Notes under the pieces: generated by a model | Told to the model about the DNA's origin: nothing | Databases searched by the model: none | The model's input: the letters and a program-made list of their open reading frames with translations, nothing else | Assembly: GCA_002778785.1 (NCBI GenBank) | Contig: PEZS01000016.1 | Coordinates: forward strand, 53,092-117,091 | Direction of reading: 5' to 3' | Origin: Bdellovibrionales bacterium CG10_big_fil_rev_8_21_14_0_10_45_34 | Lineage (GTDB): Bacteria > Bdellovibrionota > Bdellovibrionia > Bdellovibrionales > 1-14-0-10-45-34 | Length of the DNA: 64,000 bases | Shown here: positions 46,673-55,702 of the stretch, one piece after another | How the letters are laid out: each line of letters opens with the position of its first letter | Position numbering within the stretch: the stretch's first letter is position 1 | Made by a program: the position numbers and the translations under genes

Positions 46673-48384
46673 TTTAGAAGGCCTTCACATGTGACCGTTC
46701 TTTCGGTTTGATAAACTTGGGAATGCTTTTCGATTTTGTTTAAATGTTCAATATTTTCGCCGTAATACTCTGTTTGACCCAGTTCTTTTAGTTTTTCGAC
46801 AGAGTTTTTAAGAATATCCATAACCTCTTTAGTGACGACTACTCCTGCCAAACTTTTCAAAATCAAAGCGATCTTTTTTTCGTAAAAGTTTAAAACTGCA
46901 CCTTCAGCTTCGTCGGGAATAAATGTTTCTTTGTAAATGTAATCCTTTAGTTTTTGGATGGCGAGTTCCATCTCAGGATCTCTCCCCAGCAACGCCGTTA
47001 TAGTTGCGAACGAATACGTGCTATGAGGTTGGCTCAAAATATATCTAAAAACCTGATCGTTGTGAGGATCAAACCGTAAGATCTGGGTCGCAATAGTAAT
47101 CTTGTGAGGCCAGCCTTCAGGTAGGCGATCAAAGTTCAATTTTAAATACTTCATCCCAATTTCTGAATCTGGGTACTTCGCAACGAGGCCCAAAACAATA
47201 ATTTCTTCTCCTAAACCTGTGTTGCCATCAAGAAGAATGGCTTCCATGATCGCTCGCTGTTCAGCTCCAGCTTTGCTTTTGTTTAAAAAATGGGCCCACA
47301 GCTCCTTTTTTGCATCTGGCGCACTTATCGTTTTCGCAACATTTAATAACTCAGATTTATATCGCTTAAGAACTTCCTCAGGCCCGTAGATGATAATTCG
47401 AGCTAAAGCAAACAATCCCGCGTCTGAGATATTTTTTTGCCTAAAACCCTTCAAAATCTTCGACATAGCCCATTCAAATGAGGGTGGATTGTGGAGTGCG
47501 AATTTAAAACCGGTGATAGCATCTTTGGCTAACCCTGTGTGGTCTGAGTCAGGCATCTTAGCTATGACGTCCATATATTCAGCTGCAATTTGTTCCCGGT
47601 TGGGCTTTTCCAAACAGACCAAGATTTCGAAGGCTCTAGAAGGAGAAGCCATTTCTGACCAATCCGAGACGGCTACAGCAGCCAAATAGTTATCTGCTTT
47701 TAAATCATTGGGAGAAACTAGAGTATTCGAGGAAGCTCCTCTTTTGGTTTCAATAGCTTTAAGCTGGGCAATCATACTATCAAAAAAATCTGAGCGTGCC
47801 GCTGCGACTTCTTTGGGCGGTAAAGGAGGGGAGTACAACATGGCCTGATACGCCTCCAATTTATTGAGACTGATTTGCTCCCTGATTTGGTCAAATTGTC
47901 CTGAGTTACCAAAATCAAAGTCCTTGTCGAAAAGCTGATTGAACTCCCGTCTTAGAAATTCATTGTAATCATTCGCGGTTTCTAGATCGGTAAAAAGAAA
48001 GATAAAATCTTTTGAGAGGGCCAGCGCCCCGCGCGAAGGGCCCCTATCGTATGCACGTCTCTTTTGGGAATCTCCTAAGACATCATAGGCTTCTTGGATT
48101 TTTCTGAACTGCTCCGCTGTGACCTCATTCGGGTTCAAATCAGGATGATATTTTCTCGCTAACTTTCGGTAGTTATGACGAATTTCTTCTAGGGAGGATT
48201 TCTTCGACACTCCTAAAACAGAATAGTAGTCCCCTTCTTCTGCTCGACAGTCCAAAGAGGTACTGATCTGTATTATTATACAAAACAGAACAGTGAGTAA
48301 GGTAGGCGACAAAATTTGCTTAACGGGTGGCAAGAGTTTAGACTTTGTCGTGGCGTAAAGCCGATAGTTTCGATTTCTTGCCAT
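46669..48384 (-). CDS. J-domain (DnaJ-like) protein with an N-terminal signal or anchor
   Basis: 571 residues. Basic start, hydrophobic core at about 26-45 ([17 protein letters not shown]) and a possible cleavage after CRA, then a complete J domain (about 53-112: [27 protein letters not shown] with [19 protein letters not shown]). The remaining 450 residues are helical, HEAT/TPR-like, unrecognised. A J domain behind a signal peptide would face the periplasm, away from DnaK; if uncleaved, an anchor with J domain on the periplasmic side is still expected. It ends VTCEGLLK, similar to the end of the HNH protein. Confidence 0.75.
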   Translation of the reverse strand: MARNRNYRLYATTKSKLLPPVKQILSPTLLTVLFCIIIQISTSLDCRAEEGDYYSVLGVSKKSSLEEIRHNYRKLARKYHPDLNPNEVTAEQFRKIQEAYDVLGDSQKRRAYDRGPSRGALALSKDFIFLFTDLETANDYNEFLRREFNQLFDKDFDFGNSGQFDQIREQISLNKLEAYQAMLYSPPLPPKEVAAARSDFFDSMIAQLKAIETKRGASSNTLVSPNDLKADNYLAAVAVSDWSEMASPSRAFEILVCLEKPNREQIAAEYMDVIAKMPDSDHTGLAKDAITGFKFALHNPPSFEWAMSKILKGFRQKNISDAGLFALARIIIYGPEEVLKRYKSELLNVAKTISAPDAKKELWAHFLNKSKAGAEQRAIMEAILLDGNTGLGEEIIVLGLVAKYPDSEIGMKYLKLNFDRLPEGWPHKITIATQILRFDPHNDQVFRYILSQPHSTYSFATITALLGRDPEMELAIQKLKDYIYKETFIPDEAEGAVLNFYEKKIALILKSLAGVVVTKEVMDILKNSVEKLKELGQTEYYGENIEHLNKIEKHSQVYQTERTVTCEGLLK

Positions 48385-48990
48385 TTAAATTACTTTTTAG
48401 CATGAAGTATACCTTTGGCGAAGGGGGCCTATGCCCAAAAGTAATTTTTATACTTCATTAGCCGCTTATTAATAACCAACCAAACATCCCTATCGCGAAT
48501 CGGTGCAACATGTACGAACCGTGGAGAGCTCATCTTAGCTGAAGCTACTTACACAGCTTCACAGCTTAAAGATTAAGGCTCTTGCGGAATATGTTGCCGA
48601 GGCTCCTCAGGGCAAAACTCAGGTGCATGATGAGTGAACCCGTAGGCAAATGCAAAGCACTCGGACTTTGAGTGGCGACTGAGTCTAAGGACTTTACGCT
48701 GATTTTAATTTTCGACATCAGGAAAAAAACACTGAAACAATCCGTGACGCCAAGCCTTCGCGCTTGACGAGTGTTTTTCACTTTTTTCTCGAAGCAGACT
48801 CGCACTTAAGGTTGCTTGTTTACTTTTCATTTAACAGCACAGAGGGTCTCTCTCGCTGCTCTTTTGAGTACATTCGTCAAGCTCGTGGCAAACTTTTTTG
48901 CTGCCGTTGCTGGGCTCCTATAGAGCGAAAAATTAGTGTTTCAAAAACAGGTGTAGAATGCTTCAAACTTTGAAACGCGAAGGAGACGCG
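48385..48990. other. 606-base region between J-domain gene and HNH gene
   Basis: Bases 48388-48458 hold two inverted pairs in crossing order: AATTACTTTT (48388) / AAAAGTAATT (48437) and ATGAAGTATA (48402) / TATACTTCAT (48449), upstream of the J-domain ATG. The rest holds no supported gene; the 79-codon minus ORF at 48566-48805 lacks a ribosome site and domain. Confidence 0.55.
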
Positions 48991-50217
48991 ATGGAAACCA
49001 TAAACAAAAATGACGGCTTTATAAAACCAGACAATGTCTTTTTAAGAAAGCTTCACACTAACGCCGTCGAAAAAACCGCAAAGTATTTAACTGCCGAAGC
49101 AGAGCTTATTGAGGCTTTAGATATTGTAGAAAAATATAGGGCCTTTCTTCGCCTTGGCTACGGAAGCCTTTGGACTTATTGCACAGAGGCTTTGAAACTC
49201 TCTGATTCGGTAGCGGCAAGCTTTATTGGCGTTATGAGAAAATCTAGAGAAGTACCTGAATTAAAAGAAGCCATTCGAGCTGGTGACTTCTCGGTAACAA
49301 AGGCCAGAAAAATCGTCAGTATCATCACACCAGAGAACAAACAAACCTGGATTGAGGTGTGTAAAACCCTTCCCTGTAAAAAACTCGAAAAAGAAGTCGT
49401 GCTGGTTAACCCAAAAGAAGCTGTTCATGAAGGAGCGAGGCCGGTGCAAGAAAATCGCATCAAGCTTACGATTGGTGTCAGCGAAGAGCTGTATGAGAAG
49501 TTTCAAAGAGCCCAAGGCATTTTGTGTCAAAGAACTCAAAAGCCACTTAACTATGAAGCGACACTTGAGCAAATCGTGGATTTTTTTGTCGAAAAAGCAG
49601 ACCCTGTAAGAAAAGCCCAAAGGGCCACGGAAAAACGGGTCGCGGCAAAAGCCAAAAGGAAAAGCTGCGACCGCAGCCTATCGAGACCTTCAGAAAAGGC
49701 AGTGGCTGAAAAAGTAGAAGCAGAAGAGTTTCAGGAGACAGGAGAATCCTCGAACCTTACGGAAAAGCTTGCAAGTCAATTATTCTTAAGAACAGTAAAT
49801 CTGCAGCTTCCATTTGGAGCCCCAAAGCGGGAGTATGAAAATAAAGAGGACGGGCTTAATAACGCAAACGAAAGTACGGCAAACCAATTGTTCACAAGAA
49901 CAGTAAACCTAAGGCTAACAAGAAGAACCCTCAACCGCGAGCAGCGAAGTCATCGCAAAAATCTTCCGGCTGAAGTTCGCCACACAGTAATTCTACGCGA
50001 TGGCAATCGCTGCACCCATACAAACAAACGAGGATTTCGCTGCTTCGAGCAGAAGTGGTTAGATTTTCACCACGTAGTTCCAGTTTCGATGGGAGGTGGA
50101 GATGATCCAGAAAATGTCATTATTCTTTGCAAATCCCATCATTTACAGCATCACAAGGGAGTGGGGCATTTCTTCTTGAACAAAAGGAAACTCACCTGTG
50201 AAGGGTTGATGGTGTGA
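48991..50217 (+). CDS. HNH endonuclease
   Basis: 408 residues from the ATG at 48991, preceded by AAGGAGA; the ATG at 48958 is unsupported. The N-terminal helical part (about 20-190: YRAFLRLGYGSLWTYC, ARKIVSIITPENKQTW) is typical of Bdellovibrio-type HNH proteins. A Lys/Glu-rich linker carries two copies of a QLFxRTVNLxL unit (about 263 and 299). The C-terminal HNH has DGNRCTH, FHHVVPVSMGGGDDPENVIILC and HHLQHH. Probably a double-strand endonuclease; whether selfish, phage-derived or house-keeping is unclear. It ends NKRKLTCEGLMV. Confidence 0.82.
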   Translation: METINKNDGFIKPDNVFLRKLHTNAVEKTAKYLTAEAELIEALDIVEKYRAFLRLGYGSLWTYCTEALKLSDSVAASFIGVMRKSREVPELKEAIRAGDFSVTKARKIVSIITPENKQTWIEVCKTLPCKKLEKEVVLVNPKEAVHEGARPVQENRIKLTIGVSEELYEKFQRAQGILCQRTQKPLNYEATLEQIVDFFVEKADPVRKAQRATEKRVAAKAKRKSCDRSLSRPSEKAVAEKVEAEEFQETGESSNLTEKLASQLFLRTVNLQLPFGAPKREYENKEDGLNNANESTANQLFTRTVNLRLTRRTLNREQRSHRKNLPAEVRHTVILRDGNRCTHTNKRGFRCFEQKWLDFHHVVPVSMGGGDDPENVIILCKSHHLQHHKGVGHFFLNKRKLTCEGLMV

Positions 50218-50223
50218 AACCGG

Positions 50224-50541
50224 TTATGAAGCGTGAGGCCGCTCTTCAACTGTGAGCCTGAGACCCAAGGCATTCAAAAGTTTGACGATGGTTTCGAAAC
50301 GCGGCTTAGCCTCTTTGGTATCAGAGAGAATTTTATAGAGGCTTTTCTGGCTCAGATCGGCGGCCTCGGCGAACTGCTCGAAACCACGGGCTTCGGCAAT
50401 ATCTCGAAGCGCCATAAGAATAGCCTCGGGCATATCCGAATTTTCTTCGAGTGAAGCCTTCAGGTATTCCACCTGAAAATCAGTATCTTTCTTAAGTCTA
50501 TCGATCAAACCCTTGCGGTAATCACTGCTTCTTTTTGCCAT
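50224..50541 (-). CDS. HigA-like antitoxin (XRE)
   Basis: 105 residues from ATG 50541 (TAGGAGA upstream); a longer frame is rejected. YRKGLIDRLKKDTDFQVEYLKASLEEN is the usual N-terminus; the HTH lies at about 53-90 (MALRDIAEARGFEQFAEAADLSQKSLYKIL). It should neutralise the toxin encoded upstream, overlapping it by 20 bases, and repress the operon. Confidence 0.85.
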   Translation of the reverse strand: MAKRSSDYRKGLIDRLKKDTDFQVEYLKASLEENSDMPEAILMALRDIAEARGFEQFAEAADLSQKSLYKILSDTKEAKPRFETIVKLLNALGLRLTVEERPHAS

Positions 50542-50890
50542 GATCTCGTCTCCTATAGTCTTGCAGGTAAGCCTTCGCCTCGCGAATATCCTTATCCTGC
50601 GATCCTTTGTCGCCTCCACAGAGAAGCAAGATTATCTTGTCTCCCTCCCGAGCGAAGTACACGCGATAGCCCTTTCCAAAAGCCAGCCGTAATTCACTTA
50701 CTCCTGAACCAACAGACTTCACATCACCAAGATTGCCCAACGCGACCCGATTGAGGCGTGCCACAATTCGGGCGAGGGTCGCCTTATCATTAAAGCCGTC
50801 CAACCATTCATCGAATGGCCGTTTGCCGTCGGATGTCTCATAGGTGCGAAGCTCTTTCGGTAATGTGGCCACAGTTGATATAGTATCCAT
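50522..50890 (-). CDS. HigB-like RelE/ParE-fold toxin (addiction module killer)
   Basis: 122 residues from ATG 50890; an upstream in-frame ATG at 50914 is also possible. The signature FDEWLDGFNDKATLARIVARLNRVALGNLGD, GVSELRLAFGKGYRVYF and ILLLCGGDKGSQDKDI identifies the HI1419/HigB-like RelE superfamily, ribosome-dependent mRNA interferases. Toxin-first order with antitoxin behind, as in higBA. Confidence 0.88.
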   Translation of the reverse strand: MDTISTVATLPKELRTYETSDGKRPFDEWLDGFNDKATLARIVARLNRVALGNLGDVKSVGSGVSELRLAFGKGYRVYFAREGDKIILLLCGGDKGSQDKDIREAKAYLQDYRRRDHGKKKQ

Positions 50891-50902
50891 TTGGATACTA
50901 TA
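50879..50902. promoter_or_regulatory. Perfect palindrome over the toxin start, likely HigA operator
   Basis: TATAGTATCC (50879-50888), loop ATTT, GGATACTATA (50893-50902): 10-bp arms without a mismatch, covering the toxin ATG at 50890-50888. Antitoxins of this type bind such palindromes for autoregulation. Confidence 0.7.
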
Positions 50903-50982
50903 AGTCAAGCGCATTCGCTACGACCATTACGAGCCGCGCCTAAGAATCCCCAAATGCTTAGAAAATTCACAGAGTTAGACAA

Positions 50983-51107
50983 TGCGCGAGCAAGTTAGTA
51001 GTTCAATTGTTCGCAAGAACAGTAAAGCTGCTATATTGATCCTGATATGCTCATTGAAATTGAAGCTGACGCTATTCTTCTTGAACAAAAGGAAACTCAC
51101 TTGTGAA
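50983..51107 (+). pseudogene. Relic of a second HNH gene (linker unit joined to C-terminal tail)
   Basis: Bases 51004-51026 match 49885-49907 of the HNH gene with one change and read QLFARTVKL. Bases 51075-51107 match 50170-50202 with one change (FLNKRKLTCE tail). What lay between (about 270 bases in the intact gene) is gone, leaving about 50 bases. No open HNH domain remains. Confidence 0.75.
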
Positions 51108-51420
51108 ACTTTACCATCATTACAAAAACAAACCTTATACTTACGTTGGGTTGGCAAGGCATAGTGAAACGCTTGAGGAAATGGTCATCTACGAAACTCG
51201 TTACGACAATGACCGAGGACGCGTTTGGGTTCGACCGAAACAAATGTTTTTTGAATCTCTCCAGGTTGGCGGCCAGCTTGTGCCTCGCTTCAAAGAAATT
51301 CCGCTGAAGATAAATTCCATAATCGATGTAACTGAATCAGACATCAATATTATCGCGCCTCTCATGGCAGAATCTTTTGGTGAGTGGAATCGCATCCGAC
51401 CTCATGGCAGCTCAGCATGA
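51103..51420 (+). CDS. DUF1653-domain protein, 3' part broken
   Basis: 105 residues from a GTG whose ribosome site (GGAAA) lies in the HNH relic. YHHYKNKPYTYVGLARHSETLEEMVIY and WVRPKQMFFESLQVGGQLVPRFKEI are the DUF1653 domain, normally a short stand-alone or N-terminal module. After VTESDINIIAPLMAESFGE the sequence loses sense. In the next frame a GNAT tail continues, so the gene was probably a DUF1653-GNAT fusion cut by deletion. Confidence 0.72.
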   Translation: MKLYHHYKNKPYTYVGLARHSETLEEMVIYETRYDNDRGRVWVRPKQMFFESLQVGGQLVPRFKEIPLKINSIIDVTESDINIIAPLMAESFGEWNRIRPHGSSA

Positions 51421-51619
51421 ATGGTGTCAGAATCAAGGATACTTAACAGTAAGTACAAAAACGCAAAATCGCTTTAAGGCAATGTTGATTCTAAACATCA
51501 AACACGGTTTCGAAATCGTCGCAACAGACCCAACCGATAAAGATGGAATGAAAATTCTTATGGAAAAGAAAATGAAGGCGCACCCAGCATCTCTTCAAGC
51601 GCGAGTTGCTGAGTTGTAA
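51377..51619 (+). pseudogene. GNAT acetyltransferase C-terminal fragment
   Basis: Reads GIASDLMAAQHEWCQNQGY, then TVSTKTQNRF, then LNIKHGFEIV: the end of the acetyl-CoA-binding helix and the last strands of a GNAT fold. The N-terminal half of the fold is missing. A TTG is the only start. It overlaps the DUF1653 gene in another frame. Ten-base direct repeats CTCATGGCAG at 51361 and 51401 flank the joint. Confidence 0.68.
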
Positions 51620-52084
51620 GGTGGCTTCCACCATTGACGACAAGTACACTGTCGTACTTATTCAGCGCCTCAGCGATGACCTGAACATGATACTCGTCAC
51701 GCACCCTTCCTACGACGGAGGAAATCCGCTGGGTCAGGTACTCCCCAACTGAATTTCATTGCGTCTTATTGTCTTGTCGATCAAGCGAAAGGTCGGACTT
51801 TTAATTGAACTGTCGTGTTGCGCGGCCACGTAAAAAAGAGTTTTACTACCTCGTTGAAATCGAGCCAGGTACGGATACATAGCCGGCTCGTACTTTGCTA
51901 GATCATTTGACCAAGGGCGAACTTTCTCGACGTTTACTATAAACGGCCCTTCCTTCGACTTTGAAACAGCAACGCCCTTTTCATCTGGAGCTGTGACAAC
52001 AGAAGTCCGGGGCGAACCATCCTTGGTGGCATGGGTGCAACTCACAAGTAGTAATAAAAATATCATCTGTGTAGAAATTTTCAT
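51558..52084 (-). pseudogene. GumN/TraB-like lipoprotein gene with internal deletion
   Basis: The 5' part (52084-51734) codes a lipobox (LLLLVSC), then LARFQRGSKTLFYVAAQHDSS. It stops at 51734. The minus strand then resumes in another frame at about 51735-51558: VRDEYHVQVIAEALNKYDSV, VVNGGSHLTTQQLALEEM. These are the start and end of a TraB/GumN-like domain that normally has about 120 or more residues between them. Loss of the middle plus frameshift is the simplest reading. Confidence 0.7.
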
Positions 52085-52314
52085 TTTTCAAAATCTTTAC
52101 CCTCGCCAAACTCGCTGCAGCACGGGACCTTGCGTCGGTAATGGCACTAAGCGCTAGTGATGCTGCAAGAGAGCCGCAGGCTTTTGATAGAATAATTTTT
52201 CGCGAGACTAGTCAGCGCACCTTCAGTGTGCGCCTTTGTAATCTAGCAACATCGCAACCGCAAAAGGTAGTAGGCACTTGAAGTCTTCCGGGGTCACCGC
52301 TGGCGCTCGTGAAC

Positions 52315-53562
52315 TCAAGTTGAAATGCCGCGCACGATGGGAAGGTCTTCAGTTATCATGACTTCAAACACTTTGCCTCGGCGGGTTCTTCTGATCTGAA
52401 AGTTTTTACCGGCAAGTTTTATTGATTCCCCAGAACTTGGCACTCGGCCCATTTTACTGATCAGCCATGATGAAACCAATTTCTTTTCGTCGTCCATTGT
52501 CGTTCCAAGCTTATCATTAAGCTCCTTCACGCTTAACCCGCCACCTACCATCCAGACATTTGCAGATACCTGCTGATACATTCGTGGCAGTTTATCAAAT
52601 TCGTCCTGCAGATCACCAAGCATCTCTTCGATGACATCCTCTACCGTTATCATTCCCAGTGTTTTGTTCTTATCTTTAACAATTGCCATGTGAATGTGTT
52701 CGTTCACGAAAAGCCGCAGTAAATCTCTTGCAGACATGTTCGGAGGTATAAACTGAACCGGCCTGATTGGCTGGATCCTGGCGCTCGGGCCAACGGATTC
52801 CTGGTTAAAAATCATTTCTTTGAAATTCAAATATCCAACAATGTCATCCTTGCTTTCGTTAGCAAAAACAGGAAATCGAGTATGAGGATCAACCTGCGCC
52901 TTGGCCAAGGCTTCTTGGATCGTAAACTCCGCTCTAAAAAAAATTACCTGCTCAACTGGAATCATGAGCTGGTCGGCCCTTAAAGAACTCAGCTTTGGTA
53001 CATTATGGATGATCTTCTCTTCATCGGTGCTAATCACATTAGAAAGGCGGGCAAAGCTTGCCATCGAATTCAGTTCAGCAATTGTGGCGACTTGATTTGA
53101 TGGTTTCTCGCCACGTGAAAACGGTCGGTTCAAAAAGTGAAGCAATTTAAGAATTGGCTCAAGAACTTTTACCAAAACATTGATGGGAGTACCGATCGCA
53201 AGAGCGATTTTGAAGTTGTGACGGACGCCCAAAGTTTTTGGTGCAATCTCAGTGTACTGAAGCATTAAGAACGTTAGGATAAGCGAAAAGGCTAATATCC
53301 ATTCGTCACCATATATCTCATCAAACTGGGCGCCAGCGACTGCGGCGCCTATAGTATGCGCGGTTGTATTCAATAGAAGAATCACGGATATGGGTCGATC
53401 TATATTTCGCTTAAACCTTTGCCATATGTCGGCTTGCATACGATTGACATCTGCCATCTTAGCGATCTGCGCCGGAGTTAGGCTCAGTAGCGTCGCCTCG
53501 GCGAGAGAACAAAAGAATGAAATGACGAGCGCAATGCTTACACTCAATATGAATAGTGTCAC
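52315..53562 (-). CDS. CNNM/CorC-HlyC family membrane protein
   Basis: 415 residues: DUF21 membrane domain (about 1-180), two CBS domains (about 195-315: DQLMIPVEQVIFFRAEFTIQEAL, AIVKDKNKTLGMITVEDVIEEMLGD) and the C-terminal CorC_HlyC fold (about 330-405). Members act in Mg2+/Co2+ efflux or homeostasis; the hemolysin name is historical. Confidence 0.92.
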   Translation of the reverse strand: MTLFILSVSIALVISFFCSLAEATLLSLTPAQIAKMADVNRMQADIWQRFKRNIDRPISVILLLNTTAHTIGAAVAGAQFDEIYGDEWILAFSLILTFLMLQYTEIAPKTLGVRHNFKIALAIGTPINVLVKVLEPILKLLHFLNRPFSRGEKPSNQVATIAELNSMASFARLSNVISTDEEKIIHNVPKLSSLRADQLMIPVEQVIFFRAEFTIQEALAKAQVDPHTRFPVFANESKDDIVGYLNFKEMIFNQESVGPSARIQPIRPVQFIPPNMSARDLLRLFVNEHIHMAIVKDKNKTLGMITVEDVIEEMLGDLQDEFDKLPRMYQQVSANVWMVGGGLSVKELNDKLGTTMDDEKKLVSSWLISKMGRVPSSGESIKLAGKNFQIRRTRRGKVFEVMITEDLPIVRGIST

Positions 53563-53606
53563 AGATGTTTCTCCGGTTTAAATGTACACGAAATTTTTAA
53601 TAGGCA

Positions 53607-55652
53607 CTATCCACGTGGCGGAAATAGGAATGACCCGGGGTGTTGTTTAACACGAGCGACCACTGCCTTTAGAATTTCGAGTTTTCTACCCTCACGCATT
53701 TGGCGGGATTTTAATGCCACCCAAAAAGCGAGAGAAAAACTAACCGCTACATTCATAAAACCCATGATCCCAAGTCCACCGAAGCTTAGCCAAAAGTCGC
53801 TGTTAGATAGTGCGGCCCAACCATAGTGCATTCCTCCTAGTGCGAGGTTACCTGCCGAAAGCGTAACGTGCCGAACGTCAAGAAACAGACCAAGAAAAGC
53901 CGTGATGAACGGAATCATTCCTAGAAAAAACGCCAATGAAATGTTCGAGGTCAATCCCGCAATATTCTTTTCAAAAAAAAGGGCCAGACTTTCAGAATTG
54001 CTTTTTCCGATAACGTAATTCAAACGACGATTAAACAAAATGGTTTCTTTCATTCGATTGAGATGAAACCAGTTGTCTACGTAACCCGCTAGAATGCTTG
54101 AAAGCCAAAGCAAGACACCGGTAAACGCCGCAAACACCGGAGCAAAACTAAAAGGATGACTCGAGTTCATCAGTTTTTCGGCAAGCGCTTCCGATTGAAT
54201 CAGATGCAAATCGAACAGCATATAAAACACAAGATCCATAGCGACAATACAGGGTATCACTACGCCGACGTTGCCGATAATCCCTATAATTTGAGATCGT
54301 ATAAGTTTAACAATCTCATCGGTAACCAAGTCTATAGGCTCTCCTTTGTTCACCAAACTCAATTTTGCCGCCAGAGCAGGGCCTGTCATTGCCGGCTGCT
54401 TTGTGGCCAAAGTGAAGCCCTGAAGCTGAATCCCCACGAAAACAAACGAGTAGTTGATCGAGTAAACAAAACCTTGAATGAAATCTGGGAGTTTTAATGT
54501 TCCGAGGAGTACTTTAAATACCACCGCCAACGACATATAGGCCCCGCCGCCACCTGCATTCTTGAACATATGCAGGAACTCTAGTCGGGTTTTGGCGATA
54601 TAGTGCTCGCCAGTATCCGCATTACGCTCGATGATCTTCTGAGATATTAGCCTTGTGTTCTGTTCGATTAAAGAGCGAATTCCATGCTTATCTTGATTCT
54701 CTTCGATTAGCTGCGAAATAAAACGAATTAAAATCTTCGCATCTGGTGCTTCCTTCGCCAAAAGATCAACTAAATCATTGATGCGCTTGAGCTTGGATCG
54801 CCCGATTTCTAGAAGGTACACCACCTTCAGACTGACGCCGTGTTCGTCGAGATAGTTATAAACTTGATTGAAAACTTCAAAACAGCGCCCCACTGTGTTT
54901 TGAAATTCTTTACTCTGAAGTTCAAAAGCAATTCGGTCGCCACTTCTAATGGAGGATAGCAAGAGCCCCACCTCCCAAGTAAGCTCAAGAAATGGCGATT
55001 CGTTCAGCCGCACCTGAGCACGTCTTCGAATTTGATAGGTCAAACCCACGGAATGCACCTGAGATACCAGAATAAGTAGCGCATCCTCGATATCATGGAC
55101 CACGGGAGCAAAACTTTTTTCAGGAGGCTTCTCATAAATGACCAAGTCAATAAGCTTTTCCATCATCTCTTCCGGCATTTCAGAAAACCACACCAAATCG
55201 TCCCTGTCAGGGAATAGAGCTGAGAATAACTGAATGCCTCCTTCAGTAAGTGGACGTGCCGGCATGATCTTTACGGCTAATCGATGAAAGAATTCAGACC
55301 AGAATCCCTGCTCCTCAGGAAGTCCGGTCGACGCGAAAAGTTCAACATCTCGAGTATCGATCAAGATTGACCTGAGAGTTTCTGCCACCCGAACCTTCCA
55401 CTCGGGATTGCGATCTAGCAGTGCTACTAGAAACCGCAACCGCACTATTGGAAGTTTGACGTTTTCGACTTCTTCATAATCAATTAAGTAACTTTTGTAG
55501 CGAACCCATTGCATGAGGTCGACAAGCCAAGAAAGTCTATCAAATAAGGGCGCACCGGGATCAGTAGCATCTAGAATTGAGTCAAGATCATAGGAATAGT
55601 TCTTCGACGAGCGAAACCGTAAGTAAAGAGATCTCAATTGACGTATGATCAC
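53607..55652 (-). CDS. Gcr-like multi-pass membrane protein (annotated as 'site-specific recombinase')
   Basis: 681 residues. A 370-residue cytoplasmic helical half, then about six hydrophobic helices from residue 370 (AYMSLAVVFKVLLG, VYSINYSFVFVGIQLQGFTLATKQPAMTGPALAAKL, GNVGVVIPCIVAMDLVFY...). The TKQPAMTGPALAAKL region is typical of the Gcr family (COG4389). No recombinase catalytic residues are evident, so the family name is probably misleading. Confidence 0.82.
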   Translation of the reverse strand: MIIRQLRSLYLRFRSSKNYSYDLDSILDATDPGAPLFDRLSWLVDLMQWVRYKSYLIDYEEVENVKLPIVRLRFLVALLDRNPEWKVRVAETLRSILIDTRDVELFASTGLPEEQGFWSEFFHRLAVKIMPARPLTEGGIQLFSALFPDRDDLVWFSEMPEEMMEKLIDLVIYEKPPEKSFAPVVHDIEDALLILVSQVHSVGLTYQIRRRAQVRLNESPFLELTWEVGLLLSSIRSGDRIAFELQSKEFQNTVGRCFEVFNQVYNYLDEHGVSLKVVYLLEIGRSKLKRINDLVDLLAKEAPDAKILIRFISQLIEENQDKHGIRSLIEQNTRLISQKIIERNADTGEHYIAKTRLEFLHMFKNAGGGGAYMSLAVVFKVLLGTLKLPDFIQGFVYSINYSFVFVGIQLQGFTLATKQPAMTGPALAAKLSLVNKGEPIDLVTDEIVKLIRSQIIGIIGNVGVVIPCIVAMDLVFYMLFDLHLIQSEALAEKLMNSSHPFSFAPVFAAFTGVLLWLSSILAGYVDNWFHLNRMKETILFNRRLNYVIGKSNSESLALFFEKNIAGLTSNISLAFFLGMIPFITAFLGLFLDVRHVTLSAGNLALGGMHYGWAALSNSDFWLSFGGLGIMGFMNVAVSFSLAFWVALKSRQMREGRKLEILKAVVARVKQHPGSFLFPPRG

Positions 55653-55702
55653 TTAAACACCTGCAAATCTTGCATCCCATTACCACTTTATTACAACCTT
55701 AC

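Noticed and set aside
48566-48805. 79-codon minus-strand ORF between the J-domain and HNH genes
   Set aside because: No ribosome site, no recognisable domain and no neighbouring support.
50542-50619. N-terminal extension of the HigA-like antitoxin
   Set aside because: It lies inside the toxin gene in another frame and resembles the LTC tail only by chance; ATG 50541 has a good ribosome site.
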